Part shown: piece after piece, positions 1-8,246 of the stretch
How positions within the stretch are numbered: position 1 is the first letter of the stretch
Layout: each line of letters opens with the position of its first letter
Assembly (NCBI RefSeq): GCF_014203235.1
Contig: NZ_JACHIN010000008.1
Coordinates: 513,534-577,533 of the forward strand
Length of the DNA: 64,000 bases
Origin: Nonomuraea endophytica
Lineage (GTDB): Bacteria; Actinomycetota; Actinomycetes; Streptosporangiales; Streptosporangiaceae
Direction: 5' to 3'
The notes under the pieces: model-generated
Seen by the model: the letters and a program-made list of their open reading frames with translations, nothing else
Databases searched by the model: none
Told to the model about the DNA's origin: nothing
Translations under genes and position numbers: made by a program

Positions 1-389
1 AGCTGGACGGCCTGCCCGAGTTGTCCATCTGCCCGACGCCGGCCGGGAACATCCCGATCTACGTCGGCGGCGACAGCGAGGCCGCGCTCACCCGCGCCTC
101 CCGGCTCGGCGACGGATGGATCGGCAACCGGATCTACACCGAGGAGCAGCTCGACCCCGTCCTGGCCAAGCTGCCGAAGGACCGCCCGTTCGAGGTCGTC
201 GCGCCGCTGGCGGTGATGCCGGACGCCGCCGTCTACCGGCGCTTCGCCGCGAAGGGCGTCACCGCCACCATGGCCGCCCCGTGGTGGCTGGCCACGCCCG
301 AGGAGAAGGCCGAGCACGGCGAAGGCACCCTGGAGCTCAAGATCGCCACCATGGAGCGCTTCGCCGAGGAGGTCATCGCGAAGTTCTAG
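1..389 (+). CDS. LLM-class F420/flavin-dependent oxidoreductase, C-terminal part (5' end outside window)
   Basis: An open frame runs in from the left edge (codons begin at base 3) and stops at TAG 387-389. The roughly 128 visible residues resemble the end of the luciferase-like monooxygenase family: a PIYVGG strand followed by ALTRASRLGDGWIG, which matches the family's conserved final beta-alpha unit near the cofactor phosphate. Members are TIM-barrel oxidoreductases using FMN or, often in actinomycetes, F420. The substrate cannot be inferred without the N-terminus. The 3' end overlaps the stop of the convergent START-fold gene by 17 bp. The apparent TTG at 21 is an internal codon, not a start. 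Confidence 0.8.
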   Translation, partial: LDGLPELSICPTPAGNIPIYVGGDSEAALTRASRLGDGWIGNRIYTEEQLDPVLAKLPKDRPFEVVAPLAVMPDAAVYRRFAAKGVTATMAAPWWLATPEEKAEHGEGTLELKIATMERFAEEVIAKF

Positions 390-927
390 CCTTGATCGAC
401 GACAGGATGGCCCAGCGCACCAGCCCGCTGCCCAGCCGGATCACCGCCCAGTAGCGCAGGAAGGCGCGGCGAGCGTCCGGGCTGGTGGCCGCCACCCTGG
501 TCTCGGTCACCAGCCTGATCCGCCCCGGCCCGGCCTCTTCCAGCACGAAGCTGAAGGTGCCCTTGGCGTAGCCGGGGCGGTCGAAGGCGGTGAACTCCTC
601 GGCGGTGCCGACCGAGCCGACCCCTTTCGACCGGCCCAGCCGCCACCACTGGCCGACGGTGCCGAGCACGACCTCGCGGCCCGGCTCCTCGGCCAGCGCC
701 GTGAACGTGGGCATGTCCCGCTGCGCGTGCCCGTTCAGCAGCCTGGAGATCATGTTCCGGAGCGCGAACAGCGGCTTCACCAGGCGGGCGTCGGAGGGGT
801 CCGGCCGCCTGACCGCCTCCCACACCCGCTCGCGGGGCGCGGTGATCACGATCGAGTGCCGTTCGGACGCGTCCGGAACCGGGATGAACCCCTCAGCCAG
901 CGTCGGCATGTGCGACCTCGCGCTCAA
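373..927 (-). CDS. SRPBCC (START/polyketide-cyclase fold) family protein
   Basis: A 184-residue protein with an N-terminal strand and alpha segment (HSIVITAPRERVWEAVRRPD) that is the usual opening of SRPBCC/START-fold ligand-binding proteins, and a C-terminal long helix ending at the stop. The fold makes a deep hydrophobic cavity; functions range from cyclases to lipid binding, so no substrate is assigned. It may start at 927 or at the in-frame ATG six codons later (MPTLAEG). It overlaps the 3' end of the next START-fold gene upstream (893-1300) by 35 bp, so the two are probably one transcript. That transcript would be controlled by the divergent TetR gene at 1364. Confidence 0.7.
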   Translation of the reverse strand: MSARSHMPTLAEGFIPVPDASERHSIVITAPRERVWEAVRRPDPSDARLVKPLFALRNMISRLLNGHAQRDMPTFTALAEEPGREVVLGTVGQWWRLGRSKGVGSVGTAEEFTAFDRPGYAKGTFSFVLEEAGPGRIRLVTETRVAATSPDARRAFLRYWAVIRLGSGLVRWAILSSIKARTSR

Positions 928-1300
928 GGTTGTCGAGAAGCCCTTCGAGCGCCCTGTCGTGATGGCGCCGGATGATCAGCGGCCACAGCAGCGCGAACAC
1001 CCCCGACAGCCGTCCCTTGAGGTGATGGCGCACCAGCGTGCCGCCCTCCACGGGGAACAGCTCGAACCCGTGCCCGCCGCTGATCGTCTTGCCGAGGTCG
1101 AACCAGAGCTTGCGGCCGGGCTCGACGACCGCGACCCGGTAGCGGGCCCGGTCGTGCCGCACCGGCGCGCCCTCGAAGAGCCCCTCGGGCAACTCGAACG
1201 TCCCGCTGCTCGCCGGATAGATCCGCCCGACGTCCGCGAGCTTCGCCCACACCTCCTCGACCGAGCCGGCGATGACCCGTTCATGCACGTTGTAGACCAT
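893..1300 (-). CDS. SRPBCC (START-like) family protein
   Basis: A 135-residue START-fold protein. It opens with VHERVIAGSVEEVWAKLADV and contains the LWFDLGKTISGG and VRHHLKGRLSG strands expected of a polyketide-cyclase/dehydrase-type cavity. An excellent Shine-Dalgarno (GGAGGT) lies just before the ATG at 1300. It is the first gene of a two-gene minus-strand unit with 373-927. The RBS abuts a perfect inverted repeat at 1311-1328, so binding of the neighbouring TetR protein there would block this gene. The substrate is unknown; the pair of small SRPBCC genes under TetR control suggests a response to a hydrophobic ligand (inference). Confidence 0.75.
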   Translation of the reverse strand: MVYNVHERVIAGSVEEVWAKLADVGRIYPASSGTFELPEGLFEGAPVRHDRARYRVAVVEPGRKLWFDLGKTISGGHGFELFPVEGGTLVRHHLKGRLSGVFALLWPLIIRRHHDRALEGLLDNLEREVAHADAG

Positions 1301-1310
1301 GTCACGACCT

Positions 1311-1350
1311 CCATACGGCTGCGTATGGTCCGACTATACGCCACCGTATG
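1311..1350. promoter_or_regulatory. Two tandem TetR-type operators between divergent genes
   Basis: Site 1 is CCATACG-N4-CGTATGG (1311-1317/1322-1328), a perfect inverted repeat. Site 2 is TATACG-N4-CGTATG (1335-1340/1345-1350), with 5 of 6 arm positions matching. Both have a 4-bp spacer and their centres are 23 bp apart. They fill the gap between the START-fold gene (start 1300) and the TetR gene (likely start 1364), so they probably autoregulate the regulator and control the START-fold pair. Confidence 0.75.
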
Positions 1351-1363
1351 GCAGGCTGTGCCA

Positions 1364-1903
1364 GTGGTTAAGTTGAACGCCGACGACTGGGCGCGCGCCG
1401 CGCTCGCCGCCCTGGCCGAGGGCGGCCTCGCCGCCGTCGCCGTGGAACCTGTGGCGGTACGGCTGGGCGTCTCCAAAGGCAGCTTCTACTGGCACTTCGC
1501 CAACAGGCGGGCCCTGGTCGAGGCGGCCCTGGCCTTCTGGGAACGCGAAACCGAACAGATCATCCAGAACCTGGAGAAGATCCCCGATCCGAGGGAACGG
1601 CTCCGAACCCTGCTGGAGCTGGCGTTCGCCGACGCGATGGAGGCGGCGGTGTCGTTCCGCCTGATCAGCGAGGCCGACGACCCGTCCGTGGCCGAAGTGG
1701 CCAGACGGGTGAACGAACGCCGCCTGGCATTCATGACGGCAACAGTCGCCGAAACCGGAATCGGCGACGAAGCGGCGGAACGCCGCGTGCTGGCCGGATA
1801 CGCGAGCTACCTGGGCGTGGCGGCACTACGCCGCCTGGGCATCATGCACGAGGACACGGCAGCCCTGGTCAACCTGGCACTGGCGGAACTACTGGGCGAG
1901 TAA
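1364..1903 (+). CDS. TetR/AcrR family transcriptional regulator
   Basis: A 179-residue regulator with the TetR DNA-binding helix-turn-helix near the N-terminus: VAVRLGVSKGSFYWHFANR, the canonical recognition helix and following YWHF motif. The C-terminal helical ligand domain is of normal length. The frame stays open far upstream. I prefer GTG 1364, because the upstream in-frame ATG at 1325 lies inside operator 1 and would put both operators within the coding or start region. The protein probably represses itself and the divergent START-fold genes through the tandem palindromes at 1311-1350. The inducer is unknown. Confidence 0.85.
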   Translation: MVKLNADDWARAALAALAEGGLAAVAVEPVAVRLGVSKGSFYWHFANRRALVEAALAFWERETEQIIQNLEKIPDPRERLRTLLELAFADAMEAAVSFRLISEADDPSVAEVARRVNERRLAFMTATVAETGIGDEAAERRVLAGYASYLGVAALRRLGIMHEDTAALVNLALAELLGE

Positions 1904-2082
1904 GGGGTTTCGCCAGCGCGTGCCAGGGGCGGAGTTGTTACGGCGAGCGGGCCGTGAGCCCTCACGACCATCGCTCGACGGACGCGCGCCGGGTGCGGCG
2001 GGGCGGGTGGGCGGGCGCGAGCCGTAACGGATGGAAAGAGACAGAAACCGCAACGGAGAAGAAGCACGGTAGCCTCGATCAT

Positions 2083-2892
2083 GTGCTGGAGAGAGTGGGG
2101 GCGACGAGGTATGTGACGCCGCTCAGGGAGGGCGGGTCGCTGCCCGGGGTGGTGGAGGCCGACGATCTCGGCACCTATGCCGTCAAGTTCCGCGAGGCCG
2201 GTCAGGGCAGGCGGGTGCTGGTGGCGGAGATCATCTGCGCCGAGCTGGCCAGGCGGCTCGGGCTGCGCACCCCCGAGCTGAAGCTCATCGACCTCGACCC
2301 GCAGTTCGGCGACCGCGAGCCCGACGAGGAGGTCCAGGAGCTGCTGCGCAAGAGCGCCGGGCTCAACCTCGCCGTCGACTTCCTGCCCGGCGCGCTGGGC
2401 TTCGAGCCGCTGGCATGGCCGCCGGACCCCGGGTTCGCCTCGCGCGTGGTCTGGTTCGACGGCCTGATCCACAACATCGACCGCAGCTGGCGCAACCCCA
2501 ACCTCCTGGTCTGGCACAACACCGTCTGGCTGATCGACCACGGCGCCGCGCTCTGGTTCCACCACAACTGGCGCACCGCCGACCCCCAGCGGCCCTTCGA
2601 CGCGAGCGACCACGTCCTGGCCACCTACGCCACCCAGCTGAACGCGGCAGCCACCGATTTGTCGGCCCGCATCACCCCCGAGCTCCTCCACGAGGTCACC
2701 GACCTGGTCCCCGACGAGTGGCTGGACGGCGAGCCCGGCTTCGACTCGGCCGCCGACGTCCGCCAGGCCTACGTCGACCACCTCCTCCAGCGCGCCCACG
2801 GCCCCGGCGCCTGGCTGGTCCGCGGCGAGGAACCCCAGGCGAAGCCCGGCCCGGCCTCGGTCGGCGAGTTCTGGCGAGGAAGCGAACGATGA
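2083..2892 (+). CDS. HipA-like (PI3/4-kinase fold) family kinase
   Basis: About 269 residues from the preferred GTG start. The frame remains open to GTG 1954, but the homologous-looking region begins at VLERVGATRYVTPL. The pattern fits the small HipA-family kinases of actinobacteria: a Gly-rich N-lobe loop (GGSLPGVV), a VKF strand carrying the ATP-binding Lys, the catalytic-loop-like NIDRSWRNPN, and a metal-binding LIDHGAAL segment. Classical HipA phosphorylates a tRNA synthetase, but this short subgroup is uncharacterised and the target is unknown. It overlaps the DUF3037 gene by ATGA (2889-2892), a conserved-looking pair. No HipB-type antitoxin is visible beside it. Confidence 0.7.
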   Translation: MLERVGATRYVTPLREGGSLPGVVEADDLGTYAVKFREAGQGRRVLVAEIICAELARRLGLRTPELKLIDLDPQFGDREPDEEVQELLRKSAGLNLAVDFLPGALGFEPLAWPPDPGFASRVVWFDGLIHNIDRSWRNPNLLVWHNTVWLIDHGAALWFHHNWRTADPQRPFDASDHVLATYATQLNAAATDLSARITPELLHEVTDLVPDEWLDGEPGFDSAADVRQAYVDHLLQRAHGPGAWLVRGEEPQAKPGPASVGEFWRGSER

Positions 2893-3284
2893 GCAGGGAC
2901 GCCTACGAATACGCCGTCATCCGCGTGATCCCCCGCGTGGAGCGCGGCGAGCAGATCAACGTCGGCGTACTCCTGTACTGCCAGCCCCGCTCCTACCTCT
3001 GCGCCCGGGTAGACCTGGACGAATCCCGCCTGCACGCCCTGGACCCGTCCGCCGACGTCCCCGCCCTCCGCCAGGCGCTGGCCGCCTACCAGCTCACCTG
3101 CGACGCCTCCTCCGGCCCCCTGTCCAGCCAGCCATTGGGCGCCCGCTTCCGCTGGCTGACCGCCCCCAGAAGCACCATCGTCCAAACCGGCCCCGTCCAC
3201 GCCGGCCTCACCGACGACCCCGACGCCGAACTCGACCGCCTCCTCACCACCCTCGTCCACATCTCCCGCTCACTTCAGCAGTGA
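2889..3284 (+). CDS. DUF3037 domain protein
   Basis: A 131-residue protein beginning YEYAVIRVIPRVERGEQINVG, the hallmark opening of DUF3037, followed by GVLLYC. It has no signal peptide or membrane segment. The start ATG at 2889 overlaps the kinase stop by 4 bp, implying translational coupling and a joint function. DUF3037 has no established activity that I can name; pairing with a HipA-like kinase suggests a partner or substrate protein (inference). Its last 15 bp overlap the stop of the convergent membrane protein gene at 3270. Confidence 0.8.
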   Translation: MSRDAYEYAVIRVIPRVERGEQINVGVLLYCQPRSYLCARVDLDESRLHALDPSADVPALRQALAAYQLTCDASSGPLSSQPLGARFRWLTAPRSTIVQTGPVHAGLTDDPDAELDRLLTTLVHISRSLQQ

Positions 3285-4220
3285 GCGGGCCAGGTGGTAC
3301 GCTTCGCCGAACCGCGTACGATCGGCCCATTCCTGTCCTGCCATGTAGGTGGGCCAGTCGGTGAAGCCCGTCAGTCGCGCCACCGGAATGTGGTAATGCC
3401 GGTCCAGGCAGTAAAGCCCCTCACGACTGACCACCCATTGCGTATTGGGTATTTCGAGGACCGTTCCCAGGTCGTGCTCGCTTTCCCCGGTCCTCGCCTC
3501 GACCGCGGTGTGCAGAAGTTCTACGAATCGCAGGAGCAGGTCGGACGGGTCGTAGGCCTGGTCACCCGGATATAGGTGATCCGTTCTCAATATCTCGGCC
3601 AGCCGTTCGGCGAACCCCTCGGCGCTTTCGTCCTCCGGCCAGGAGAGATGTTTTCTGGCGCCGCCGCCGGCTTCTTCCACAATGGCTTCGAGCGTGTTCT
3701 GGTCCGGCGCCGGCATGCGCAGGCGCAGCCGTAACGTGGTGCCCGCGATACGCACGCGCGGACCTTCCCGCGCGACCGCGCCGACCGCTATGGCGTCCTG
3801 GAGCAGCTCGCGCAGCAGAGCCTGCGTGGGGTTGCGCTCCGCGTCCTGGTAGAGGTCGGCACGCTGGCGACGGTGCTCGATCAGCCGCTCCCTGGTCACC
3901 GCGCTCAGTGCGTCGAGGCGCGCGGTGGCATCGCGAATGTGCTCTTCGGTCTTGCGTAGCCGTTTCTCCAGCATGAGGCCGAGAAGCGCCAACGGAACCA
4001 GCAACATGAGCGAAACTCCGAGCTCCAGGAGAAGCCCCGGCACGTATGCCGCGCCGTCCATGATCCAGCCAGTGCCGACGAATATCACACCGCACAAGGT
4101 CACCCACGTGAGAACCTGTACGCTTCTGTCGCGAACGGTCGTCAGAACACGTTCTTGCCGGGTCGGAATTTCCTTTTCGGCCAACCCGAACTCCTTTTCC
4201 GCGGGAATGTTCAAGGACAT
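3270..4220 (-). CDS. Two-TM protein with coiled-coil/cytoplasmic domain, unknown function
   Basis: A 316-residue protein I do not recognise. Residues about 36-55 and 62-84 form two hydrophobic helices separated by a short loop. A basic KRLRKTEEHIRDATARLDAL stretch likely to be coiled coil follows, then a mixed soluble domain of about 190 residues. ATG 4220 is the only plausible start in that part of the frame. The divergent STAND ATPase begins only 13 bp away (4234), so the two promoters must overlap the opposite coding regions or one transcript is leaderless. The arrangement suggests a membrane-anchored partner of the ATPase/TPR pair (inference). Confidence 0.6.
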   Translation of the reverse strand: MSLNIPAEKEFGLAEKEIPTRQERVLTTVRDRSVQVLTWVTLCGVIFVGTGWIMDGAAYVPGLLLELGVSLMLLVPLALLGLMLEKRLRKTEEHIRDATARLDALSAVTRERLIEHRRQRADLYQDAERNPTQALLRELLQDAIAVGAVAREGPRVRIAGTTLRLRLRMPAPDQNTLEAIVEEAGGGARKHLSWPEDESAEGFAERLAEILRTDHLYPGDQAYDPSDLLLRFVELLHTAVEARTGESEHDLGTVLEIPNTQWVVSREGLYCLDRHYHIPVARLTGFTDWPTYMAGQEWADRTRFGEAYHLARSLLK

Positions 4221-4233
4221 GGTAAAAGGATCT

Positions 4234-6459
4234 ATGGCCCCTTCGCCCACGGTCGTGGGACCGCCCATCGGATATGGGCTGGACTTGTTCAAAGACCGCA
4301 CCGAGCAACTCGACCGGCTGTGCGAGGCACTGGCCAGACCGGGTATCCGGATGGTGAGCATCCTCGGCCGCCGGGGCATCGGAAAGAGCGCCCTCGGCGC
4401 GAAGGTGGTCGACACCCTGTCAGCGCGGACGACGACCTTCCACGGGTTCGTCAACCTCAGCAGCAGGGTAGACGGCGCGATCACCGTCGAGCGCATCTTC
4501 TTCGCATGCTGCCGGCTGGTCCCGGCCGGCGAACGGGAGGCGCTACAGGCGCTCTGGGGACGGCAGCAGTCGGCGTACGACAGGCTGATCGACCTGTTCG
4601 AGGTTCTCGGGCACGAACGACGCGTGCTCGTCGTGCTCGACAACTTCGAGGACCACCTGCGCAGCGACGGGCAACTGCGCGACGACGATCTGGTGCCCTT
4701 CTTCGAGACCGTGTTCCGCGTGCCCAACGCGCCTCGGGTCCTCCTCACCTCCCAGATCCCGCTGGGTCTCGATCCCGCGCTGCTGCGCTTCGAGTCCCGC
4801 GTCCACCTCCAGGAGGGGCTGCCGGTCTCCGACAGCGCCGACCTGCTGCTCGAACTCGACCACGACGGCGCGGCCGGCCTTTCCTCGGCCTCGCGCGCCG
4901 AGCTCGAAGCCGCGGCGGAGCGCCTGCACGGCGTCCCCCGGGCGCTGGAGCTGGCGATCGGCGCGATCGTCAACGACCACCTGACACTGCCCACGCTTGA
5001 GGACGTCATCAGCGACTACTCCGCGCGGGGCAACATCGTGGAGCAGCTCGCCCAGCGCAACCTCAACGAGCTGAGCGAGGAGGAGCGCCTGACCCTCGAC
5101 GTGCTCGCGGTCTTCCGCAGCCCGGTGCCACCCGAGGCCGTGCAGTGGGTGATGCGGCCGCTCTCTCCCGGCCTGGACCCTTCGCGAGCGCTGGCCAGAC
5201 TGGCCGACATCTACATGGTCACCCGCCACCCCCGATCGCGGACCTTCACCCTCCACCCGCTGGACGCCGACATCGCCTACGCGGCGCTGGACGACCAGAA
5301 CCCCTGGGGCCGCCGTGTGCTGGAGCGCCGCGTGGCCAGCTGGTACGCCACACAACGTGTCCCCCAGCCCTGGACCTCAGCCGACGATCTGGTCCAGCAC
5401 CGTCTGGAGTTCGAGCACCGCGTCCGTGCGGAGGACTACGACGCGGCGGCGTTCCTTCTGGACGAGATCGGCGAGTTCTTGCTCTGGCAGGGTTCGGTGC
5501 GCGAGGTCCTCGGCATGCACGAGGCCATCGACGGCCGGCTCGACAACGAGGAGGCGCTGCTCGCCCATCTGGTCGGCAAGGGGCTCGCCCATCACGTCGG
5601 CGGTCCCACCGACGACAGCGTGGCCATCCTGGAGACCGCGATCCGGCTGGCCGAGCTCTCTCCCGGCCGCAGGCTGCAGCTCACCCGCGCGCTGTTCGCC
5701 CTAGGTGACCTCTTCCGGCAGTCACGGCGGCTGCGCGATGCCACCAGACTCCTGGAGCGTGCCGTCGACGTCGCCCACGAGATCGGCGAACGCTTCCACG
5801 AGGACCATGCCCTGCTCTGCCTGAGCCTGACCTACTCCTACCTGGAGGAGATCGAGCCCGCGCTGGAGGTCGCCGACCGTCTCGACGCCCTGGCCGCCGC
5901 GACCGGCGATCCCATGACACGGGCGCGCGCGCACGACGCCCGCAGCGCCGCGTACGTCGTGGCCGGCAGGTGGGCCGAAGCCGCCGAAAGCGCGGCGGCC
6001 GGCATCGCCGACTACCAGTCCTCCCGCGTGCCGGAGGCGCTCGGCTACGCGCGCAACGTCCTGGGCATCGCGCAGTTGGGTCTCGGCCAGACCGAGGCGG
6101 CTCTGGAGTCGCTCCGCCAGGCCAACGACGAGGGCAGGCAGGTGGAGATCCCCCGCATCCTGGGGATGACCCAATACAACTTGGCGTGGGCCCACTGGAC
6201 GCTGGACCGGATCGGTGAGGCCCGCACGGCCGCCGAGCTCTCGGTCGCCGCGTTCCCGCCCGGCGAAGGCGGCGATGGCAAGGCGGCGCGGGCCTTGCTC
6301 CTGGCCGTCGAAGCCCGCGCGACGGGCCGGCCCGACACCGCGAGCGGCTTCCTGCGCGAGGCGGCCGAGCACGCCCGCGGCAACACCGACCTCATCCCGT
6401 CGGCCTGGCTGGCGGCAGAGGCCGCACGGCTGTCGCAGGAGGAGCACCAGGATGACTGA
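4234..6459 (+). CDS. STAND-class (NB-ARC-like) ATPase with C-terminal TPR-like repeats
   Basis: A 741-residue protein. After a short N-terminal segment comes a P-loop GRRGIGKSA (about residues 43-51), Walker B VLVVLDNFED (about 130), a sensor-type VLLTSQIPL strand and a GVPRALELA motif equivalent to GxP of NB-ARC/AP-ATPases. A winged-helix-like region follows (LDVLAVF), then about 300 residues of helical TPR-like repeats. STAND proteins are signal-triggered oligomerising switches. No N-terminal effector domain is present, so the effector may be a neighbour: the TPR protein at 6452 (8-bp overlap) or the divergent TM protein. The start is ATG 4234 after AAAGGA; ATG 4219 is an alternative. Confidence 0.7.
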   Translation: MAPSPTVVGPPIGYGLDLFKDRTEQLDRLCEALARPGIRMVSILGRRGIGKSALGAKVVDTLSARTTTFHGFVNLSSRVDGAITVERIFFACCRLVPAGEREALQALWGRQQSAYDRLIDLFEVLGHERRVLVVLDNFEDHLRSDGQLRDDDLVPFFETVFRVPNAPRVLLTSQIPLGLDPALLRFESRVHLQEGLPVSDSADLLLELDHDGAAGLSSASRAELEAAAERLHGVPRALELAIGAIVNDHLTLPTLEDVISDYSARGNIVEQLAQRNLNELSEEERLTLDVLAVFRSPVPPEAVQWVMRPLSPGLDPSRALARLADIYMVTRHPRSRTFTLHPLDADIAYAALDDQNPWGRRVLERRVASWYATQRVPQPWTSADDLVQHRLEFEHRVRAEDYDAAAFLLDEIGEFLLWQGSVREVLGMHEAIDGRLDNEEALLAHLVGKGLAHHVGGPTDDSVAILETAIRLAELSPGRRLQLTRALFALGDLFRQSRRLRDATRLLERAVDVAHEIGERFHEDHALLCLSLTYSYLEEIEPALEVADRLDALAAATGDPMTRARAHDARSAAYVVAGRWAEAAESAAAGIADYQSSRVPEALGYARNVLGIAQLGLGQTEAALESLRQANDEGRQVEIPRILGMTQYNLAWAHWTLDRIGEARTAAELSVAAFPPGEGGDGKAARALLLAVEARATGRPDTASGFLREAAEHARGNTDLIPSAWLAAEAARLSQEEHQDD

Positions 6460-7753
6460 CCGGTTCCTTCGCGCCGCCCTCTCCGCCTACGCGCGGGGCG
6501 ACTACCACCGCGTCGCCGAACAATGCCAGGAGGGCCTGGCCGCCGGAGCACCGGACGACGAACTCACGGTACGGCTCAGCCATCTCCAGCTCACCGCCAC
6601 CGAGCTGTGGTGGGCCACCAGCCCTTCCGACACCATCCGCGCTCAGGTCGAGGCGGCGGTCGAGGCGGCGGCTCGTACCGGCGATCCCGCGCTCCAAGCC
6701 ATGGCCGGCGTCAGCGCCGGCGCCTACCGCCTGGCCGCCGAGGGGCTGCACGCGGGAGTCTCCTGCTTCCGCGAGGCGGCAGGCCATGCGGAGAAGTCCG
6801 GCCTGCCTCTCGCCCGGGTGGAGGCGCTGTCCTCTCTGGGCCACCATCTGGTGGGGCTCGACATGGCCGACGGCATCGCCACGCTCGAGAAGGCTCGCAG
6901 GATCGCCGAGCAGTGCGCGGAGACCGAGATCCCGCCTGCGGACCGGCCGCTGTTCCGCGTGCAGACCGCACGACTGCACGGCCACATCGGGGTCGCCGCC
7001 TTCGACGACGGCCGGTTCGACGAGGCGGAAGAGGGTCTGCGCCGCTCCATCGGGGGTCTGAAAGCGGCCCACGCCCGCGACCAGTTCGCGATGATCTCTA
7101 ATTACCTGGGGCAGTTGCTCACCGCGACCGGCCGGTTCGAGGAGGCCGAGCAGGTCCTCGAGGAGGCGCTGAGTGTCCTGCGCGCGGACGCCGATCTCAG
7201 CGTGCACCAGGGGTACAACCAGGGACTGCTCGGCAAGCTCTACCTGGAGTGGGGCAGGCCGGACGAGGCCCGGCCGATGATCGACACCGGGTACGAGCGT
7301 GTCCTGCGCGCCGGGCACGCCTCCATCGCCCCCATCCTGCGCACCTACCTGGCCGAGTTGCTGATGGCGCCCGGGCACCGCGACCTTGAACGGGCCCACC
7401 GGCTGTGCGCCGAGACCGTTCAGGAGTGCCGCCGGACCGGGTTCCGCCGCAGCCAGGTCGGAGCGCTCTCGTTGCAGGCGCTCGTGGAGTTGCGGCGCGG
7501 CGAGATCGACGCGGCGCTCAGCTCCAGCACGCTCGCGGTGACACTTCTGGAGGAGGCCGGAACCATGCCCGCACTGCGGACCGAGGAGGTGTATTACGTG
7601 CACCACCAGGTCCTCCAAGCGTGCGGCAAGGACGAGGCCGGGCACTGGCTGGAGCGCGCGCGGGCCACGGTGTCGGCGAAGGCCGCCAGCCTGTCGTCGC
7701 CGGACAGCTTTCTGACCCGGGTACCGATCAACCGCGCGATCGGGTCAGGCTGA
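6452..7753 (+). CDS. Tetratricopeptide-repeat protein coupled to the STAND ATPase
   Basis: A 433-residue, all-helical protein with repeated 34-residue-like units, for example GRFDEAEEGLRRSI and GRFEEAEQVLEEAL, typical of TPRs involved in protein-protein contacts. It has no enzyme motif, signal peptide or TM segment. The start ATG overlaps the stop of the STAND ATPase gene by 8 bp, so the two are translationally coupled and probably form one complex. The helical repeats resemble the C-terminal half of the ATPase, and a split or duplicated sensor domain is possible. The molecular role is unknown. Confidence 0.7.
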   Translation: MTDRFLRAALSAYARGDYHRVAEQCQEGLAAGAPDDELTVRLSHLQLTATELWWATSPSDTIRAQVEAAVEAAARTGDPALQAMAGVSAGAYRLAAEGLHAGVSCFREAAGHAEKSGLPLARVEALSSLGHHLVGLDMADGIATLEKARRIAEQCAETEIPPADRPLFRVQTARLHGHIGVAAFDDGRFDEAEEGLRRSIGGLKAAHARDQFAMISNYLGQLLTATGRFEEAEQVLEEALSVLRADADLSVHQGYNQGLLGKLYLEWGRPDEARPMIDTGYERVLRAGHASIAPILRTYLAELLMAPGHRDLERAHRLCAETVQECRRTGFRRSQVGALSLQALVELRRGEIDAALSSSTLAVTLLEEAGTMPALRTEEVYYVHHQVLQACGKDEAGHWLERARATVSAKAASLSSPDSFLTRVPINRAIGSG

Positions 7754-7782
7754 GCCGCCAAGCGCGTGCACGGCCGTGATGG

Positions 7783-8154
7783 TTAGCCGGCCAATTGCTG
7801 GAGGGGGCCGAGGTGGATGCTGGCGATCTTCCAGGCGGTCTCCTGACGGACGGCGGACAGGGTGAGGCGGAAGCGGCCGGAGTTGTCGCGGCCGCCGAAC
7901 GTGGTCTGCTGCGCGTCCACGCCGACGACGACCGCGGCGGCGCCGTGTTCGTGCACCTGCGGCTCCTCCACCACGAAGGCGTTGTTGACCAGGCCGTTGT
8001 CGAAGCGGACCAGCCACTGCTCACGCGTGAGCACGAACCCCAGCGGGCCCACTCCGACGAAGCCGTCGGCCAGGAGGGCGTCGAGGGCTTGGGCGTCGTT
8101 GGCTTGTTCGGCGGCGGCCCAGCGGGTCACCAGATCGAGTACTTCCGCGGACAT
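7783..8154 (-). CDS. SnoaL-like/NTF2-fold protein
   Basis: A 123-residue protein with the alpha+beta cone pattern of the SnoaL/NTF2 superfamily: an N-terminal helix (VTRWAAAEQANDAQALDALL) followed by strands ending in TAWKIASIHLG. Family members include small cyclases, isomerases and binding proteins; no catalytic residue lets me choose. The start is ATG 8154 with GAGGAA upstream; the longer frame to 8193 would run through the operator region. It is divergent from the TetR gene at 8247 and shares its inverted-repeat operator, so it is probably its regulatory target. Confidence 0.7.
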   Translation of the reverse strand: MSAEVLDLVTRWAAAEQANDAQALDALLADGFVGVGPLGFVLTREQWLVRFDNGLVNNAFVVEEPQVHEHGAAAVVVGVDAQQTTFGGRDNSGRFRLTLSAVRQETAWKIASIHLGPLQQLAG

Positions 8155-8195
8155 GGTGTTCCTCCTCGGCGAGAATCGTGTACTTGCTCTCAATC

Positions 8196-8225
8196 TAGAG
8201 TTACTATTGATTTATAGCAACTCTA
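8196..8225. promoter_or_regulatory. TetR operator, 13-bp inverted repeat
   Basis: The arms 8196-8208 and 8213-8225 (outer heptamer TAGAGTT/AACTCTA perfect, 11 of 13 positions matching overall) flank a 4-bp spacer. The AT-rich site sits between the divergent SnoaL-like gene and the TetR gene and is the obvious binding site for that regulator. Confidence 0.75.
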
Positions 8226-8246
8226 AGTTTGGAGCGAGGTGTCCGG

